Shown here in pieces: positions 51,244 through 60,073 of a stretch of DNA of 64,000 bases (positions are counted from its first letter, which is position 1; each line of letters opens with the position of its first letter). The notes beneath the pieces are model-generated. The model searched no databases and was not told the DNA's origin. It was given only the letters and a program-made list of their open reading frames with translations. This DNA comes from Pseudodesulfovibrio sp. (GTDB taxonomy: Bacteria > Desulfobacterota > Desulfovibrionia > Desulfovibrionales > Desulfovibrionaceae), in NCBI GenBank assembly GCA_016342345.1, contig JAEINO010000002.1:62001-126000 (forward strand). Direction: 5' to 3'. The translations under genes were made by a program, and so were the position numbers.

Positions 51244-54200
51244 TCAACCACGGACGGAGCGATTACGGCCTGTTTGCTTGGCCTCGTACAGGGCTACATC
51301 TGCCCGCTTGAGAAGTGTTCCAAGTGCTTTTGTTTCCGGGTCCAGAGTGGCAACACCGATGCTGACGGTGATATTCAGTTCGCCGGATTTGGTTGGGATG
51401 GTGGCTCTTTCTATGGAGTTTCGGAGCCGCTCGGCAACTTCCATCGCTGCCTGTTCGTCTGTTTCCGACAGGAGCACTCCGAACTCTTCCCCGCCTATGC
51501 GACCCAGTATGTCGGCATTTCTGAGTGCTATGATGGAAATTTCGGACAGGAAGCGCAGTACTTCGTCTCCAATATCGTGACCATGGGTGTCATTGACCAG
51601 TTTGAAATGGTCGATATCCATCATGAACATGGACATGGGGCGGCCATAGCGCAAGCTTCGCGCAAATTCACGTTCCGAGAGTTCCATGAACTGGCGGCGA
51701 TTGTTGAGGCCGGTGAGACTGTCGGTTGTGGCCAGCTCCCGGAGCTTGGCTTCGGTTTCCTGTCGTTTGGTGATGTCGCGGATGGTGGCTACTGCAAACC
51801 ATTCCTGGCCCAGGCGGAATGCGGAGACCGATCGTTCGACAGGAAATGTGGTTCCGTTCTTGTGCTGGCCTGTTGTTTCCTGAACCATGCCCATTGCCGG
51901 GCCGGTTCCGGTCATGGCGAATTCGTACATGCCAAGCTCGGCCTTGGGGCGCAACTCCTCCGGGGCTATGAGAGAATGAACCTCCTTTCCCATGACCTCG
52001 GTTTCGTTGAATCCGAAGAGTTTTTCTGCTGCGTGGTTCCAGAACGAAACGCGACCGTTGGTGTCGATCATGATGATGGCATCGTAGGCGGATTCGGCCA
52101 GGGCCCGGATTTTTCGTTCACTGGTCTTGATGGCAATTTCCGTTGCCTTGCGGTCAGTGATGTTCATGGCCGCGCCGCGATAGCCCCGGAATTTCTTTTC
52201 AGTGTCGAAATACGGGACTCCGCTGATTTGCAGCCAGATGATCTGGCCATTTTTGGTGATGTTTCGCAGTTCAATGTTCGAGAATGGATTTTGTTGTCCA
52301 TAGGTGTTGGAGTGCCATTCTTTGAAGTCTTCTATGTCTTCCTTGGGCATGAGGCTGAAGGGTGTACGCCCCATGAGTTCTTTGGGCGTGTACCCTATTA
52401 CGAGCGTCACATCATCCGTGAGAAAGGAAAAGCGTCCTTCCTTGTCTGTTTCCCATATGTATTCGCCAATGGCCTCACTGATGTCTCTGAATCGTTGTTC
52501 GGATTCCCTCAGGGCAGTTTCCGCAAGGTGTTGTTCTGTCACATCGCGAATGAAGATTGCGAGACGGTCCACAGATCCATCCGGGCTTTTCGTTGGGTAG
52601 ACGTTGATTGAAAGCCTGCTGTCGGCATGGGTGCTTTCGAATTTTGTTGGTTTTCCGGTTTTAAGTACACGGAGGAGCTTCTTTTTGTGGCTTTGAGTAA
52701 AATCAAGAGAGATGAGTTTGAATACATTTTCTCCGACAACATCCTCCACAGTGCCGCCGAGTCTGCTTGCGCCGATATCGTTGACGGCGATGATGGTTCC
52801 GTTTGGCTTGATGAGCATGGCACTTTCGGTCGGTGCGTTGATCAGGGCACGGCTTGTCTCTTCGCTGCGTTTGAGCTCCATTTCGTTTTGCTTGCGGTGT
52901 GAAATGTCCCGCATGGACCCAACTGCATACCATTTCCCCTTGAGCTTGAAAGAGGAGACGGCAAGTTCGACCGGGACCAGGGAGCGGTCTTTACACAGCG
53001 CGTTGAACTCAATGATTCTGCCGGGCGGGTGGTTCCTGTCGGAGATGAACAATTGCCTGAGGTCCTTCGGAGCGTCGGAGGGGAGTCCTTCCATCGACAG
53101 GGTCTCATTCAGTTTGTGACCAAGAACCTCGGCAGCGTCATATCCGAAAAGTCTTTCTGCTGCGGGGTTCCAGTATGTAATGGTGTTCTGATTGTCGACC
53201 ATGACGATGGCGTCTTGCGAGGATTGGCTGATGGCCACTGTCTGCTCTTCGTTTGCCCTGAGCCTGTCTTCAACTTCGGCCTGGCGAATCCTGTAGTCTG
53301 CCATGTGGAAACAGCCAACAGAGAGCAGGATGAGGAACAGGAAGGCCAGGACGAGAAACAGGCCCACCCATGGGACAATCAGCATGGCTGACGGCACCCA
53401 GGTCATGACTATCCATCGTGAAGCTGTTGCTTCGGGCATCCCTGGTCTGGGGTAGCTCACCGAGTCTGGAGCGACGCCCACGGTATTAAAGGTGAACAAG
53501 CCCTTGTGGGTCAGTATCTGTCCTTTCTGGTTGGCCGCGATATGTGCCCATGCCTGCGGGAATCGGTTGGGCATGGAGACTTTTTCCTTCCCTTTCAGAA
53601 TATGTCCCCACTCGTCTGCCGGTTCTGAGCCGAGAATCCAATACCCTTGGCCGGTGGTGATCATGGGAATACCCGCTCCGGAGGTAGCCTGGATGTTGAG
53701 ATGGTTCAGAAAAATAGTACCGTCGAGGTTGAGGATTACAACCCCTCGTTTCCGGTTGGTGTTGTCAATGACAGGGCATGCGAATCGAAGAGTGGGCTTG
53801 AGTGGTTTTTGAATGCTGTCGTGTTCGATGTTGAGGTCGAAGCGGGAGACGTAAACGCCTCCTTTCCCGGCCTTCAAGGCCTCCTGAAAGTAGTAGCGGT
53901 CGCTTTTGTCCTGCAGGGCTTTGATAGGGATGACATTCGGCGCGGAATAGGTTCGGTCCAGGCGGATGCTTTCCATTCCTGTGTCGCCCAGAAAGCGCAG
54001 AATGAAATAGAATCGACGACTCTGGGCAAAGTTTGCAAAGTCGATTTCAAGTTCCTTGAGCACCGTATTGTCAGGTTGATTTTCAAGTCTGTGGGCCACG
54101 AGTCGGGCAAGGAATCTTGTATCCGAGGCAAAAGAGGACATGTCGTGGGCGATGAGCTTTGCGTTCGAGGCAACAATGGCCACCTGACGTTGGGCGATGA

Positions 54201-54351
54201 GTTCCCGGTGGTTTTCGTTGCGGGAGTAGAGAAACCATGCCGAGGCAATGCATATGACAAGGGCAAGAGGCCCGAATAATTTGATAAATTCTTTTGCTGT
54301 TTTGCTCATGCTCTGTGTCGCTGTTTTTGTGGCAAGGTTGTCGTTGGTCAT
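51244..54351 (-). CDS. dCache-PAS4-GGDEF diguanylate cyclase
   Basis: Membrane diguanylate cyclase of 1035 residues. TM1 (about 22-42), periplasmic double-Cache region (about 43-315) with ALKAGKGGVYVSRFDL and FACPVIDNTN, TM2 (about 318-342), then four PAS domains (about 365-480, 490-605, 615-730 and 735-860) and a GGDEF domain (about 870-1030) with the active variant GGEEF and an I-site R-N-A-D five residues earlier. No EAL domain. Start ATG 54351; ATG 54309 is an alternative. It is divergent from an orphan binding protein at 54620. Confidence 0.93.
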   Translation of the reverse strand: MTNDNLATKTATQSMSKTAKEFIKLFGPLALVICIASAWFLYSRNENHRELIAQRQVAIVASNAKLIAHDMSSFASDTRFLARLVAHRLENQPDNTVLKELEIDFANFAQSRRFYFILRFLGDTGMESIRLDRTYSAPNVIPIKALQDKSDRYYFQEALKAGKGGVYVSRFDLNIEHDSIQKPLKPTLRFACPVIDNTNRKRGVVILNLDGTIFLNHLNIQATSGAGIPMITTGQGYWILGSEPADEWGHILKGKEKVSMPNRFPQAWAHIAANQKGQILTHKGLFTFNTVGVAPDSVSYPRPGMPEATASRWIVMTWVPSAMLIVPWVGLFLVLAFLFLILLSVGCFHMADYRIRQAEVEDRLRANEEQTVAISQSSQDAIVMVDNQNTITYWNPAAERLFGYDAAEVLGHKLNETLSMEGLPSDAPKDLRQLFISDRNHPPGRIIEFNALCKDRSLVPVELAVSSFKLKGKWYAVGSMRDISHRKQNEMELKRSEETSRALINAPTESAMLIKPNGTIIAVNDIGASRLGGTVEDVVGENVFKLISLDFTQSHKKKLLRVLKTGKPTKFESTHADSRLSINVYPTKSPDGSVDRLAIFIRDVTEQHLAETALRESEQRFRDISEAIGEYIWETDKEGRFSFLTDDVTLVIGYTPKELMGRTPFSLMPKEDIEDFKEWHSNTYGQQNPFSNIELRNITKNGQIIWLQISGVPYFDTEKKFRGYRGAAMNITDRKATEIAIKTSERKIRALAESAYDAIIMIDTNGRVSFWNHAAEKLFGFNETEVMGKEVHSLIAPEELRPKAELGMYEFAMTGTGPAMGMVQETTGQHKNGTTFPVERSVSAFRLGQEWFAVATIRDITKRQETEAKLRELATTDSLTGLNNRRQFMELSEREFARSLRYGRPMSMFMMDIDHFKLVNDTHGHDIGDEVLRFLSEISIIALRNADILGRIGGEEFGVLLSETDEQAAMEVAERLRNSIERATIPTKSGELNITVSIGVATLDPETKALGTLLKRADVALYEAKQTGRNRSVRG

Positions 54352-54619
54352 GATGGCTTAAGTTTATGCGAGCTTGTACAATATATCCATGAATAATAAA
54401 ACTTTGTTGAAAACGGTATTATTTGTGGTTTATCCGATCAGGAATGAGCTATGTGGTAAAAAAAGTACGGTTGTCCAAATAACAATGATATTGTCTGTGC
54501 GACAGGAAAAAATGTAAGCTGTCGAAAATGGTTTCGTATGAGTCAGTGTCTTCCTGTTGCAGAGTTTTTGAGTGCGGCCCCTTACCCGTACGTGTGACAG
54601 GGCAAAAAGGTGGAGTCCG

Positions 54620-55621
54620 ATGCAGAAAAGAATTCTTGTCAGTATCTTTCTGTTTGCCATGATACTGATGTCTGGCGTTGCCAGGGCTGAGCGCAAGACA
54701 GTCCTGATCATCAACAGTTATCACCCTGTCTTTCCATGGGTGAAGAGTCACAATGCGGCATTGGAAGGTGCGCTTGCGGACACGGTCGATCTTTCCTTTT
54801 TCAACATGGACATAAAGCGGCTTCCCTCGGATAAGTACTCTGGTCAGGTGACCAGTGCCTTGGATGTCTTTCATGAGACTCGTCCCGACCTTGTTGTTCT
54901 GACTGACGATTTTGCCCTGAAATCCCTTGGCCCGATTATTACTCGGGAAGGAACGCCTGTCGTGTATCTTGGCGTCAACACCAATCCTCGGCGGTATCTG
55001 GAGGACATGAGATTGGTTACCGGTATTTTGGAACGCCCTCTCTTCAAGCGATCCATCGTCTATTTGAAAGATGTTTTCGGGGATTCCTTGCAAAAATGTC
55101 TTGTTCTTTTTGATGACAGCGTGACTTCCCGTGCCATCAAGGACTACGTGTTCAAGGGGGACGACAGACTCGTTTTTACGCAGACTGTCATGGATCTGAA
55201 ATTGAATAATCGTCTTGAAGACTGGAAAAGAGTTGTCCTGAATGCCAAAGAATATGGGTATGACGTCATCATGGTTGGTCTTTACCACACGTTGGTCGAT
55301 GGAAAAGGACGACATGTCGACGACGCAATGGTTATTCGGTGGCTTTCGTGCAATTCACCTGTGCCTGTTTTTGGTTTTTGGGATTTTTCGATAGGCAAGG
55401 GCAAGGCTGTGGGTGGACTGGTGTTCGCCGGTAACCCTCAAGGTAAGGAAGCGGCCAAGCTTGTTTTGCGAATCCTGGATGGTGAACGTGTCCAATCGGT
55501 TCACCCGATAACCACCGAGAGTGGAGAATTTGTCTTCAGCCGTTTTGAATTGGCTCGTTGGGGTATTGCGCTGCCCTCATCCTTTTTCGGTTCGACCATA
55601 CCCGTCATATTTCAGGAATAG
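54620..55621 (+). CDS. ABC_sub_bind-type substrate-binding protein, orphan
   Basis: A 333-residue periplasmic protein with a signal peptide (residues 1-23) and a LacI/type I periplasmic fold: TVLIINSYHPVFPWVKSH, VVLTDDFALKSL, VYLGVNTNPRRYLE and IGKGKAVGGLVFAGNPQGK. It resembles the PF04392-type family, which in many bacteria is fused to the N-terminus of histidine kinases or GGDEF proteins. No ABC permease is nearby. Start ATG 54620 after AGGTGGAGTCCG. Divergent from the PAS-GGDEF gene and convergent with the degenerate GGDEF gene, so a sensor role is likely. Confidence 0.82.
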   Translation: MQKRILVSIFLFAMILMSGVARAERKTVLIINSYHPVFPWVKSHNAALEGALADTVDLSFFNMDIKRLPSDKYSGQVTSALDVFHETRPDLVVLTDDFALKSLGPIITREGTPVVYLGVNTNPRRYLEDMRLVTGILERPLFKRSIVYLKDVFGDSLQKCLVLFDDSVTSRAIKDYVFKGDDRLVFTQTVMDLKLNNRLEDWKRVVLNAKEYGYDVIMVGLYHTLVDGKGRHVDDAMVIRWLSCNSPVPVFGFWDFSIGKGKAVGGLVFAGNPQGKEAAKLVLRILDGERVQSVHPITTESGEFVFSRFELARWGIALPSSFFGSTIPVIFQE

Positions 55622-55706
55622 AAGAAGGCCATTGGATGTCTGATGTCTCAGGCATCTGTGGGGTTCGTGAGGGTGCATGAGGGCAGTCGGTTCCTGAGTG
55701 CGTCGT

Positions 55707-56495
55707 TCAGGCTACCTGCTCCATGTCGCGACCAACCACCACACAGTTCTTGCCTTTGTTCTTTGCTCCGGTCAGGGCGGCCTGGATACGGTGGAGGAAG
55801 GTTTCCATGGAGTCGTCGTTGGCAGCCTGTATGACCCCCAGAGACAGGGACATGCGGATTTTTCCGCCAAAGAGTTTGTGGCCGACTATCTGCCGGAGTT
55901 TCTCGGCTACAATGGCGGCCTTGTCTATGTCCGTATGTGGGGCAAGGATGATGAATTTTCCTCCGCGCCAGCGGAAAACGTAGTCGGTTTTGCGCAACTT
56001 GCCGTTGACGAACTGGGCCAGACTCGCAAGAAGCTTGTCGCCCGTGCGGTAGCCATAGGTCTCGTTGATTACCTTGAAGTCGTCTATGTCGAACATGATG
56101 CCCGAAAGATTGCTTGAGTAGCGGGTAACATTTTCAAGTTCTCGATTGGCAACGGTTTCAAATTTGTACCGATTGTACACCTTGGTAAGATCGTCGTAGA
56201 CCGAGAGTTGCTCAAGCTGTTCGCTCATGCCTTCCAGGGCTTTTGAATCCTTGCCTAGCAGGGCGATGAGGCGAGTGAAGATCAGCAGGGCCTGGGCCGC
56301 AAGGATGAGAAATCCGGTCACCATGAGCAGGTAGACGAATTGCATCATGTTTTCCGGGTTGTCCGGGGGGGTGATGATGAGGGTGTAGATGACACCGAAA
56401 TTGATACAGAACAATACTGCCAACGCGATGACGCTGAAGATGTAAAAGAGCTTGTATCTTGTCTTGAGTTTCGCGATCGGGCGTTTGTCGTTCAT
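55707..56495 (-). CDS. Degenerate GGDEF protein with intact I-site
   Basis: A 262-residue membrane protein: two helices (about 16-40 and 48-72), then a GGDEF-fold domain (about 95-255). The metal-binding Asp in GIMFDIDDFKVIN is kept, but the catalytic GGDEF is replaced by R-G-G-K-F (in FRWRGGKFIIL). The I-site R-K-T-D, five residues upstream, is intact. It is probably not a cyclase but a c-di-GMP receptor, or a regulatory partner of the neighbouring enzymes. Start ATG 56495 (a second ATG at 56498); no clear ribosome site. Confidence 0.85.
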   Translation of the reverse strand: MNDKRPIAKLKTRYKLFYIFSVIALAVLFCINFGVIYTLIITPPDNPENMMQFVYLLMVTGFLILAAQALLIFTRLIALLGKDSKALEGMSEQLEQLSVYDDLTKVYNRYKFETVANRELENVTRYSSNLSGIMFDIDDFKVINETYGYRTGDKLLASLAQFVNGKLRKTDYVFRWRGGKFIILAPHTDIDKAAIVAEKLRQIVGHKLFGGKIRMSLSLGVIQAANDDSMETFLHRIQAALTGAKNKGKNCVVVGRDMEQVA

Positions 56496-56524
56496 CATGA
56501 TGGTGGTGTCTGCTGGAGGAGAAC

Positions 56525-56983
56525 TCAGTCGAGTTTGCCCTCAAAGGTATAATAGAGGCCGCCTGATTTGGCATCATCATCATAGGTGATTTCTACGGAA
56601 AAATCCGGCCACATCCAGCCATATTTAGGCCCTACGCCACGACCAAGGCCGTACATTCGTATCAGCCTGTCTTTGATGAGGAAGTGGTTGGCCCGTCCCG
56701 TAAAGGCAACGCCCACACGATAGAGTTTGTCCTTGCGAAAATAATACGCCACGGAAATGATGTCCGCATCGCCGAAAGTCGTTTTTTCAGCTTTTCTGAA
56801 ATAGGTGTCCTTGAATCCGGGTTGGTTCACCGGGATGAGGTCGGGGATGTCGTTGACGGGTGTGCCCCAAGAAAATCCGCGAAAGCTTGTTGGCGGCTTT
56901 ACCGGAATGTAGTCTGAAGCCATGGCCGAAAAGGCCAATGTGACCAGAATGAGCGTGAGTGTCAGGATGCGAGTGGTTTTCAT
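56525..56983 (-). CDS. Small secreted protein, unknown function
   Basis: A 152-residue exported protein with signal peptide MKTTRILTLTLILVTLAF... cut near residue 22. The mature part has SFRGFSWGTPVNDIPDLIPV and VAYYFRKDKLYRVGVAF, a two-layer pattern seen in small periplasmic proteins of sulfate reducers. No motif. It lies 30 nt upstream of the degenerate GGDEF gene on the same strand, so the two are probably co-transcribed. Confidence 0.72.
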   Translation of the reverse strand: MKTTRILTLTLILVTLAFSAMASDYIPVKPPTSFRGFSWGTPVNDIPDLIPVNQPGFKDTYFRKAEKTTFGDADIISVAYYFRKDKLYRVGVAFTGRANHFLIKDRLIRMYGLGRGVGPKYGWMWPDFSVEITYDDDAKSGGLYYTFEGKLD

Positions 56984-57206
56984 GGCTTAGTCTGTCTCGT
57001 GTTATATCAGGATTGGAGGTTCAACAGAGCCGAACCTTGAGTATTGTACGGACTCTTCCACGAAAATCAAGTTGCCACATTGGTGGTTGAGGGAGCCGTG
57101 TCTGGTGCGTTGATGGTTGGCGTATCCCATTCCGGTCGGCTGGGGTGGACGGGTTTGTCAGCGTGTAACCTGATATGGTATACGGTTGCCCATGAAGGAG
57201 AGTGTT

Positions 57207-57647
57207 ATGAAAAAGGTAGTTTCGATTGTTCTTGGTCTGTTGCTGCTGGGTTTGTTTGCCTGTTCGTCCGGCGATGAAGTGCCTTTGGATCGACTGGCGG
57301 CCCTTGAAACCGAAGTCAAGGTACTCAAGCAGGAGGCTCAGGTCCGTGAGACGGCTTTTCGAGACGAGTTGGCCCAGATTCGCAAGAACCTGGAGGGAAT
57401 TCAGGATATTCTGAAAGTTGAAAAAGGCCGGTCCGGAGTCCTGGACAAGCCTGAGGGCGTTGAGCCGGAAGCTGACGGGGATTCCCTTGATAGCGCGCTT
57501 GATTTCAAGGCCAAGTCGTTTGTTAGTGAGAACCTGGACCGTTTGCTTGAAATAACCAAGAAACTGTTGGACAAGATGGAGCAGGAACTTGACGAACAGA
57601 TGAAAAAAGAAGAAACACCGAAGCCCCCCGAGGGGGATGCCATTTAA
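57207..57647 (+). CDS. Small lipoprotein with coiled coil
   Basis: A 146-residue lipoprotein. Signal peptide with lipobox L-F-A-C at about residues 15-18. Mature protein begins SSGDEVPLDRLAALETEVKVL and is predicted coiled coil to about residue 55. The C-terminal half is Asp/Glu/Lys rich. Start ATG 57207 after AAGGAGAGTGTT; in-frame codons upstream (57186, 57192) are less suitable. Followed by another lipoprotein gene 62 nt downstream. Function unknown. Confidence 0.75.
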   Translation: MKKVVSIVLGLLLLGLFACSSGDEVPLDRLAALETEVKVLKQEAQVRETAFRDELAQIRKNLEGIQDILKVEKGRSGVLDKPEGVEPEADGDSLDSALDFKAKSFVSENLDRLLEITKKLLDKMEQELDEQMKKEETPKPPEGDAI

Positions 57648-57709
57648 CGGGTGCCGGAAATCACCTGCTGCAATGAAATGGTTCAAGAGATTTTAATGGA
57701 GGTTCTTTA

Positions 57710-58273
57710 ATGGTTGTACATGCGAAGCATCTGATCCCCTTGCTTATTGTCCTTTGCCTTGGCGCGGGTTGCTCCAAGGGCAACGCCGTGAAGCTGAGTT
57801 ATGCTCTGGCCGGAGTGTCCGCTTCTTGTGCTGGAGAAATCATTGTATTCAAGTTCGAGGACAAGCGGAAGATATCCAGCCTTGGCACGGACAATGACGG
57901 TATTGCCATTACCACCACGTCCGATGTGGCCGACTGGGTTGGCTGGTCGCTTTTTGACGAACTCAAGGCGGCTGGCTGTGAAACCAAGTACCGGACATCC
58001 ACGGTCGCGCCTGGCGGAGCTGCGTTGGTGACCGGCGAGGTCCTGGCCGTTGAACTCAATCAGACCGGTACCACGACCTATGCCGGAAAGGTTGCGGTCA
58101 GAATAATGGTCCAGAAGGGCGGACAGACCGTGCATGTCGAAAAATATATCAGCGAGGTTGAGGATGTCGTGGTTCCCGGTTATTCCTCGAAATCTGAAAT
58201 ATTGGCCGAGGCTCTGCGTGGAGTCTTGAACGAGGCAGTTCCTTCCATTCTTGCTTTTGCGTCTCGTCACTAG
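57710..58273 (+). CDS. Lipoprotein, YajG-like
   Basis: A 187-residue lipoprotein. Lipobox L-G-A-G-C puts the modified Cys at residue 21. The mature part has FKFEDKRKISSLGTD, VTGEVLAVELNQTGTTTYAGKVAV in two parts, and a C-terminal amphipathic end, resembling YajG-type outer-membrane lipoproteins of unknown function. Start ATG 57710 behind GGAGGTTCTTTA. Possibly an operon with the preceding lipoprotein. Confidence 0.8.
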   Translation: MVVHAKHLIPLLIVLCLGAGCSKGNAVKLSYALAGVSASCAGEIIVFKFEDKRKISSLGTDNDGIAITTTSDVADWVGWSLFDELKAAGCETKYRTSTVAPGGAALVTGEVLAVELNQTGTTTYAGKVAVRIMVQKGGQTVHVEKYISEVEDVVVPGYSSKSEILAEALRGVLNEAVPSILAFASRH

Positions 58274-58291
58274 GGTCGTCAGGGGTATGGC

Positions 58292-59095
58292 GTGTTCATA
58301 GACAAGGAAAAATGCAAGCGGTGCGGTGCGTGTTTCTCGGAATGTCCCTATGATCTGATTGTCGAGGATGCCGAAGGGTTTCCAAAACTCAGGCTGGCGG
58401 CCAGGAAGACCTGTATCGCTTGTGGACATTGCGTGGCTGTCTGTTCCACCGGGGCCATTACTTTGCCTGAAATGCCGGTGGCCCGATCTCTGGCCCCGGC
58501 CCAATGTCTCCCCTTGCTCAAGGACTTGCGTCTGACTCCTGAGCAGGCTGATCAGTTCCTGCGCAGTCGCCGTTCCATTCGTTCGTACAAGGACAAACTT
58601 GTTCCCGAAGAAGTCGTGGTTCAATTGCTTGAAATTGCAAGTTTTGCACCCAGTGCCAAGAACGGGCAACCGGCTCGTTGGATTGTTACGCGCACGCCTG
58701 AAGCCACCAGTCGACTGGCTGAGTTGACTGTGGAATTCATGGCCATCAACAATGTTTTTCCTGGTGTCATCAAGAATTGGGAAAAGGGGATCGACAAGAT
58801 CTTGCATGGTGCGCCACATGTGGCTGTTGCCCATGCTCCCGAGGATGGGTTCAACCCGGCAGAGGATTGTTCCCTGGCGGCTGCCTATCTGGAACTTGCT
58901 GCCCATGCCCATGGTCTTGGCGCGTGTTGGGCCGGTTTCCTGATGGAAGCCGCCGAAGGGTATCATCCTATTCGTGAGCTGCTCGGATTGCCAGAAGGGC
59001 ATGGTGTTCACGCGGCATTGATGTTCGGTTACCCCCGGTTCCGTTTCGGAAGAATACCTCCGAGGCGGGGTGTCGAGGTGACATGGCTGAGCTGA
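58292..59095 (+). CDS. Ferredoxin-nitroreductase fusion protein
   Basis: A 267-residue cytoplasmic protein. Residues 1-55 hold two [4Fe-4S] motifs (CKRCGACFSECP and CIACGHCVAVC). Residues about 80-265 are an FMN nitroreductase domain: RSRRSIRSYKDKLVPEE, ASFAPSAKNGQPARWIVT and LGACWAGFLMEAAEG. The fusion lets the clusters pass electrons to FMN directly. The substrate is unknown; such enzymes are common in anaerobes. Start GTG 58292 after AGGGGTATGGC. Followed by a perfect terminator. Confidence 0.88.
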   Translation: MFIDKEKCKRCGACFSECPYDLIVEDAEGFPKLRLAARKTCIACGHCVAVCSTGAITLPEMPVARSLAPAQCLPLLKDLRLTPEQADQFLRSRRSIRSYKDKLVPEEVVVQLLEIASFAPSAKNGQPARWIVTRTPEATSRLAELTVEFMAINNVFPGVIKNWEKGIDKILHGAPHVAVAHAPEDGFNPAEDCSLAAAYLELAAHAHGLGACWAGFLMEAAEGYHPIRELLGLPEGHGVHAALMFGYPRFRFGRIPPRRGVEVTWLS

Positions 59096-59119
59096 TTGAT
59101 TTGAATATTCCTGCAGATA

Positions 59120-59152
59120 AAAAGGCGCGATCCCGAAGGATCGCGCCTTTTT
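59120..59152. terminator. Perfect bidirectional-type terminator
   Basis: GGCGCGATCC (59124-59133) and GGATCGCGCC (59138-59147) with loop CGAA, five T residues after it and four A residues before. It serves the nitroreductase gene on the plus strand and could also act on the minus strand. Confidence 0.9.
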
Positions 59153-59171
59153 ATGTGCTTGCGTGTGGAGC

Positions 59172-59331
59172 CTAAGGAAGTACTGATTAATTCAATTTTC
59201 AGGAAGTGCTGTAGAATTATTCGCTGGCAAGGCGCAAGAAAACATCAAGGCCGACGCGTACTTCCTGTACGCTAGGATTTGAGGTTTTTAAAGCAACGAA
59301 GCCAGCGGACAATTATGCAGTGCTTCCCTAG
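59172..59331 (-). repeat. 160-bp structured 3'-end element, copy A4
   Basis: Inverted relative to A1 and A2, matching the minus-strand gene whose TAG stop (59328-59330) lies in its terminal CTAG. The outer end is CTAA rather than CTAG, the only end that deviates. Inner hairpin GCGTAC-TTCCT-GTACGC is perfect. Exactly 160 bp. Confidence 0.87.
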
Positions 59332-59822
59332 ATTTCGAGCAGTGCGGCCTTGATGTTCTTTTTACCGAACTGTCGGGCCTGGTTTTCGTCCCACATGAAG
59401 ATGTCGATGCGCTGGTTGAAGCGTTTGTTCATGAGGTCGTTGATTTCAAAAATGCCGAGGCCCTCAATGCGAACCTTGCGGCCAAAGACCCATCCCTGAT
59501 TGAAGAGGTCGCGGGATACGGCTATGGTCCCGGCGCGAACCCTACGCATGCTGGCGGCTATGAGAGGGTCTTCGTCGCACTGGCTGGTGGTCGGGTTGTA
59601 AGCTGTGACCACGACCTTGCGAACTGGTGGCGCGGACATGGCTTTCTGGAGGATGCGTGTTTCCTGGACCAGGAGCTTGCGGGCCTGGGCAGTCTGCTCC
59701 GTAAGGGTCAGCTTGTGCACCAGGTCGTCAATTTTTTGCTGTTTTACAGCAACAACTACTGCGAGGATCACAATGGCCGCACAGAGGACCGGCGTGAAAG
59801 CGTAGTTGAATATGGTTTTCAT
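59328..59822 (-). CDS. 3D-domain (lytic transglycosylase-like) protein
   Basis: A 164-residue protein with one membrane helix (residues about 5-25), a coiled-coil stretch (about 26-55) and a C-terminal 3D domain: VTAYNPTTSQCDEDPL, RAGTIAVSRDLFNQGWVFGR and EINDLMNKRFNQRIDIFMWD, carrying the three conserved Asp that give the family its name. Related domains cut peptidoglycan. Start ATG 59822 after GGGAGAAATCC. The stop codon belongs to element A4. Confidence 0.8.
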   Translation of the reverse strand: MKTIFNYAFTPVLCAAIVILAVVVAVKQQKIDDLVHKLTLTEQTAQARKLLVQETRILQKAMSAPPVRKVVVTAYNPTTSQCDEDPLIAASMRRVRAGTIAVSRDLFNQGWVFGRKVRIEGLGIFEINDLMNKRFNQRIDIFMWDENQARQFGKKNIKAALLEI

Positions 59823-59922
59823 CTTTGGATTTCTCCCTTTGTTTTGCTTGGAGGCGTATAATCGTGGATTTTGGGCTTGTCAACAAATTAAAGTTCGCGT
59901 ATACACTCTCACTTTTTTACGC

Positions 59923-59936
59923 TTCAACCGGTTGAA
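59923..59936. promoter_or_regulatory. 14-bp perfect palindrome upstream of 60074 gene
   Basis: TTCAACCGGTTGAA, a perfect palindrome, in the AT-rich 250-bp region between two divergent genes. A possible operator for a dimeric repressor. Confidence 0.4.
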
Positions 59937-60073
59937 TTCTTTACTGCATCACCTTTTTTTCTGCTAAAATGGGACGGTTTTGGTTTTTGCACATGGTCGA
60001 AATCATACTGTTTATTTTGTTACAATTTCTGCAATAATTATTGTTGATATTAAATATAGATTAATACAATAAT

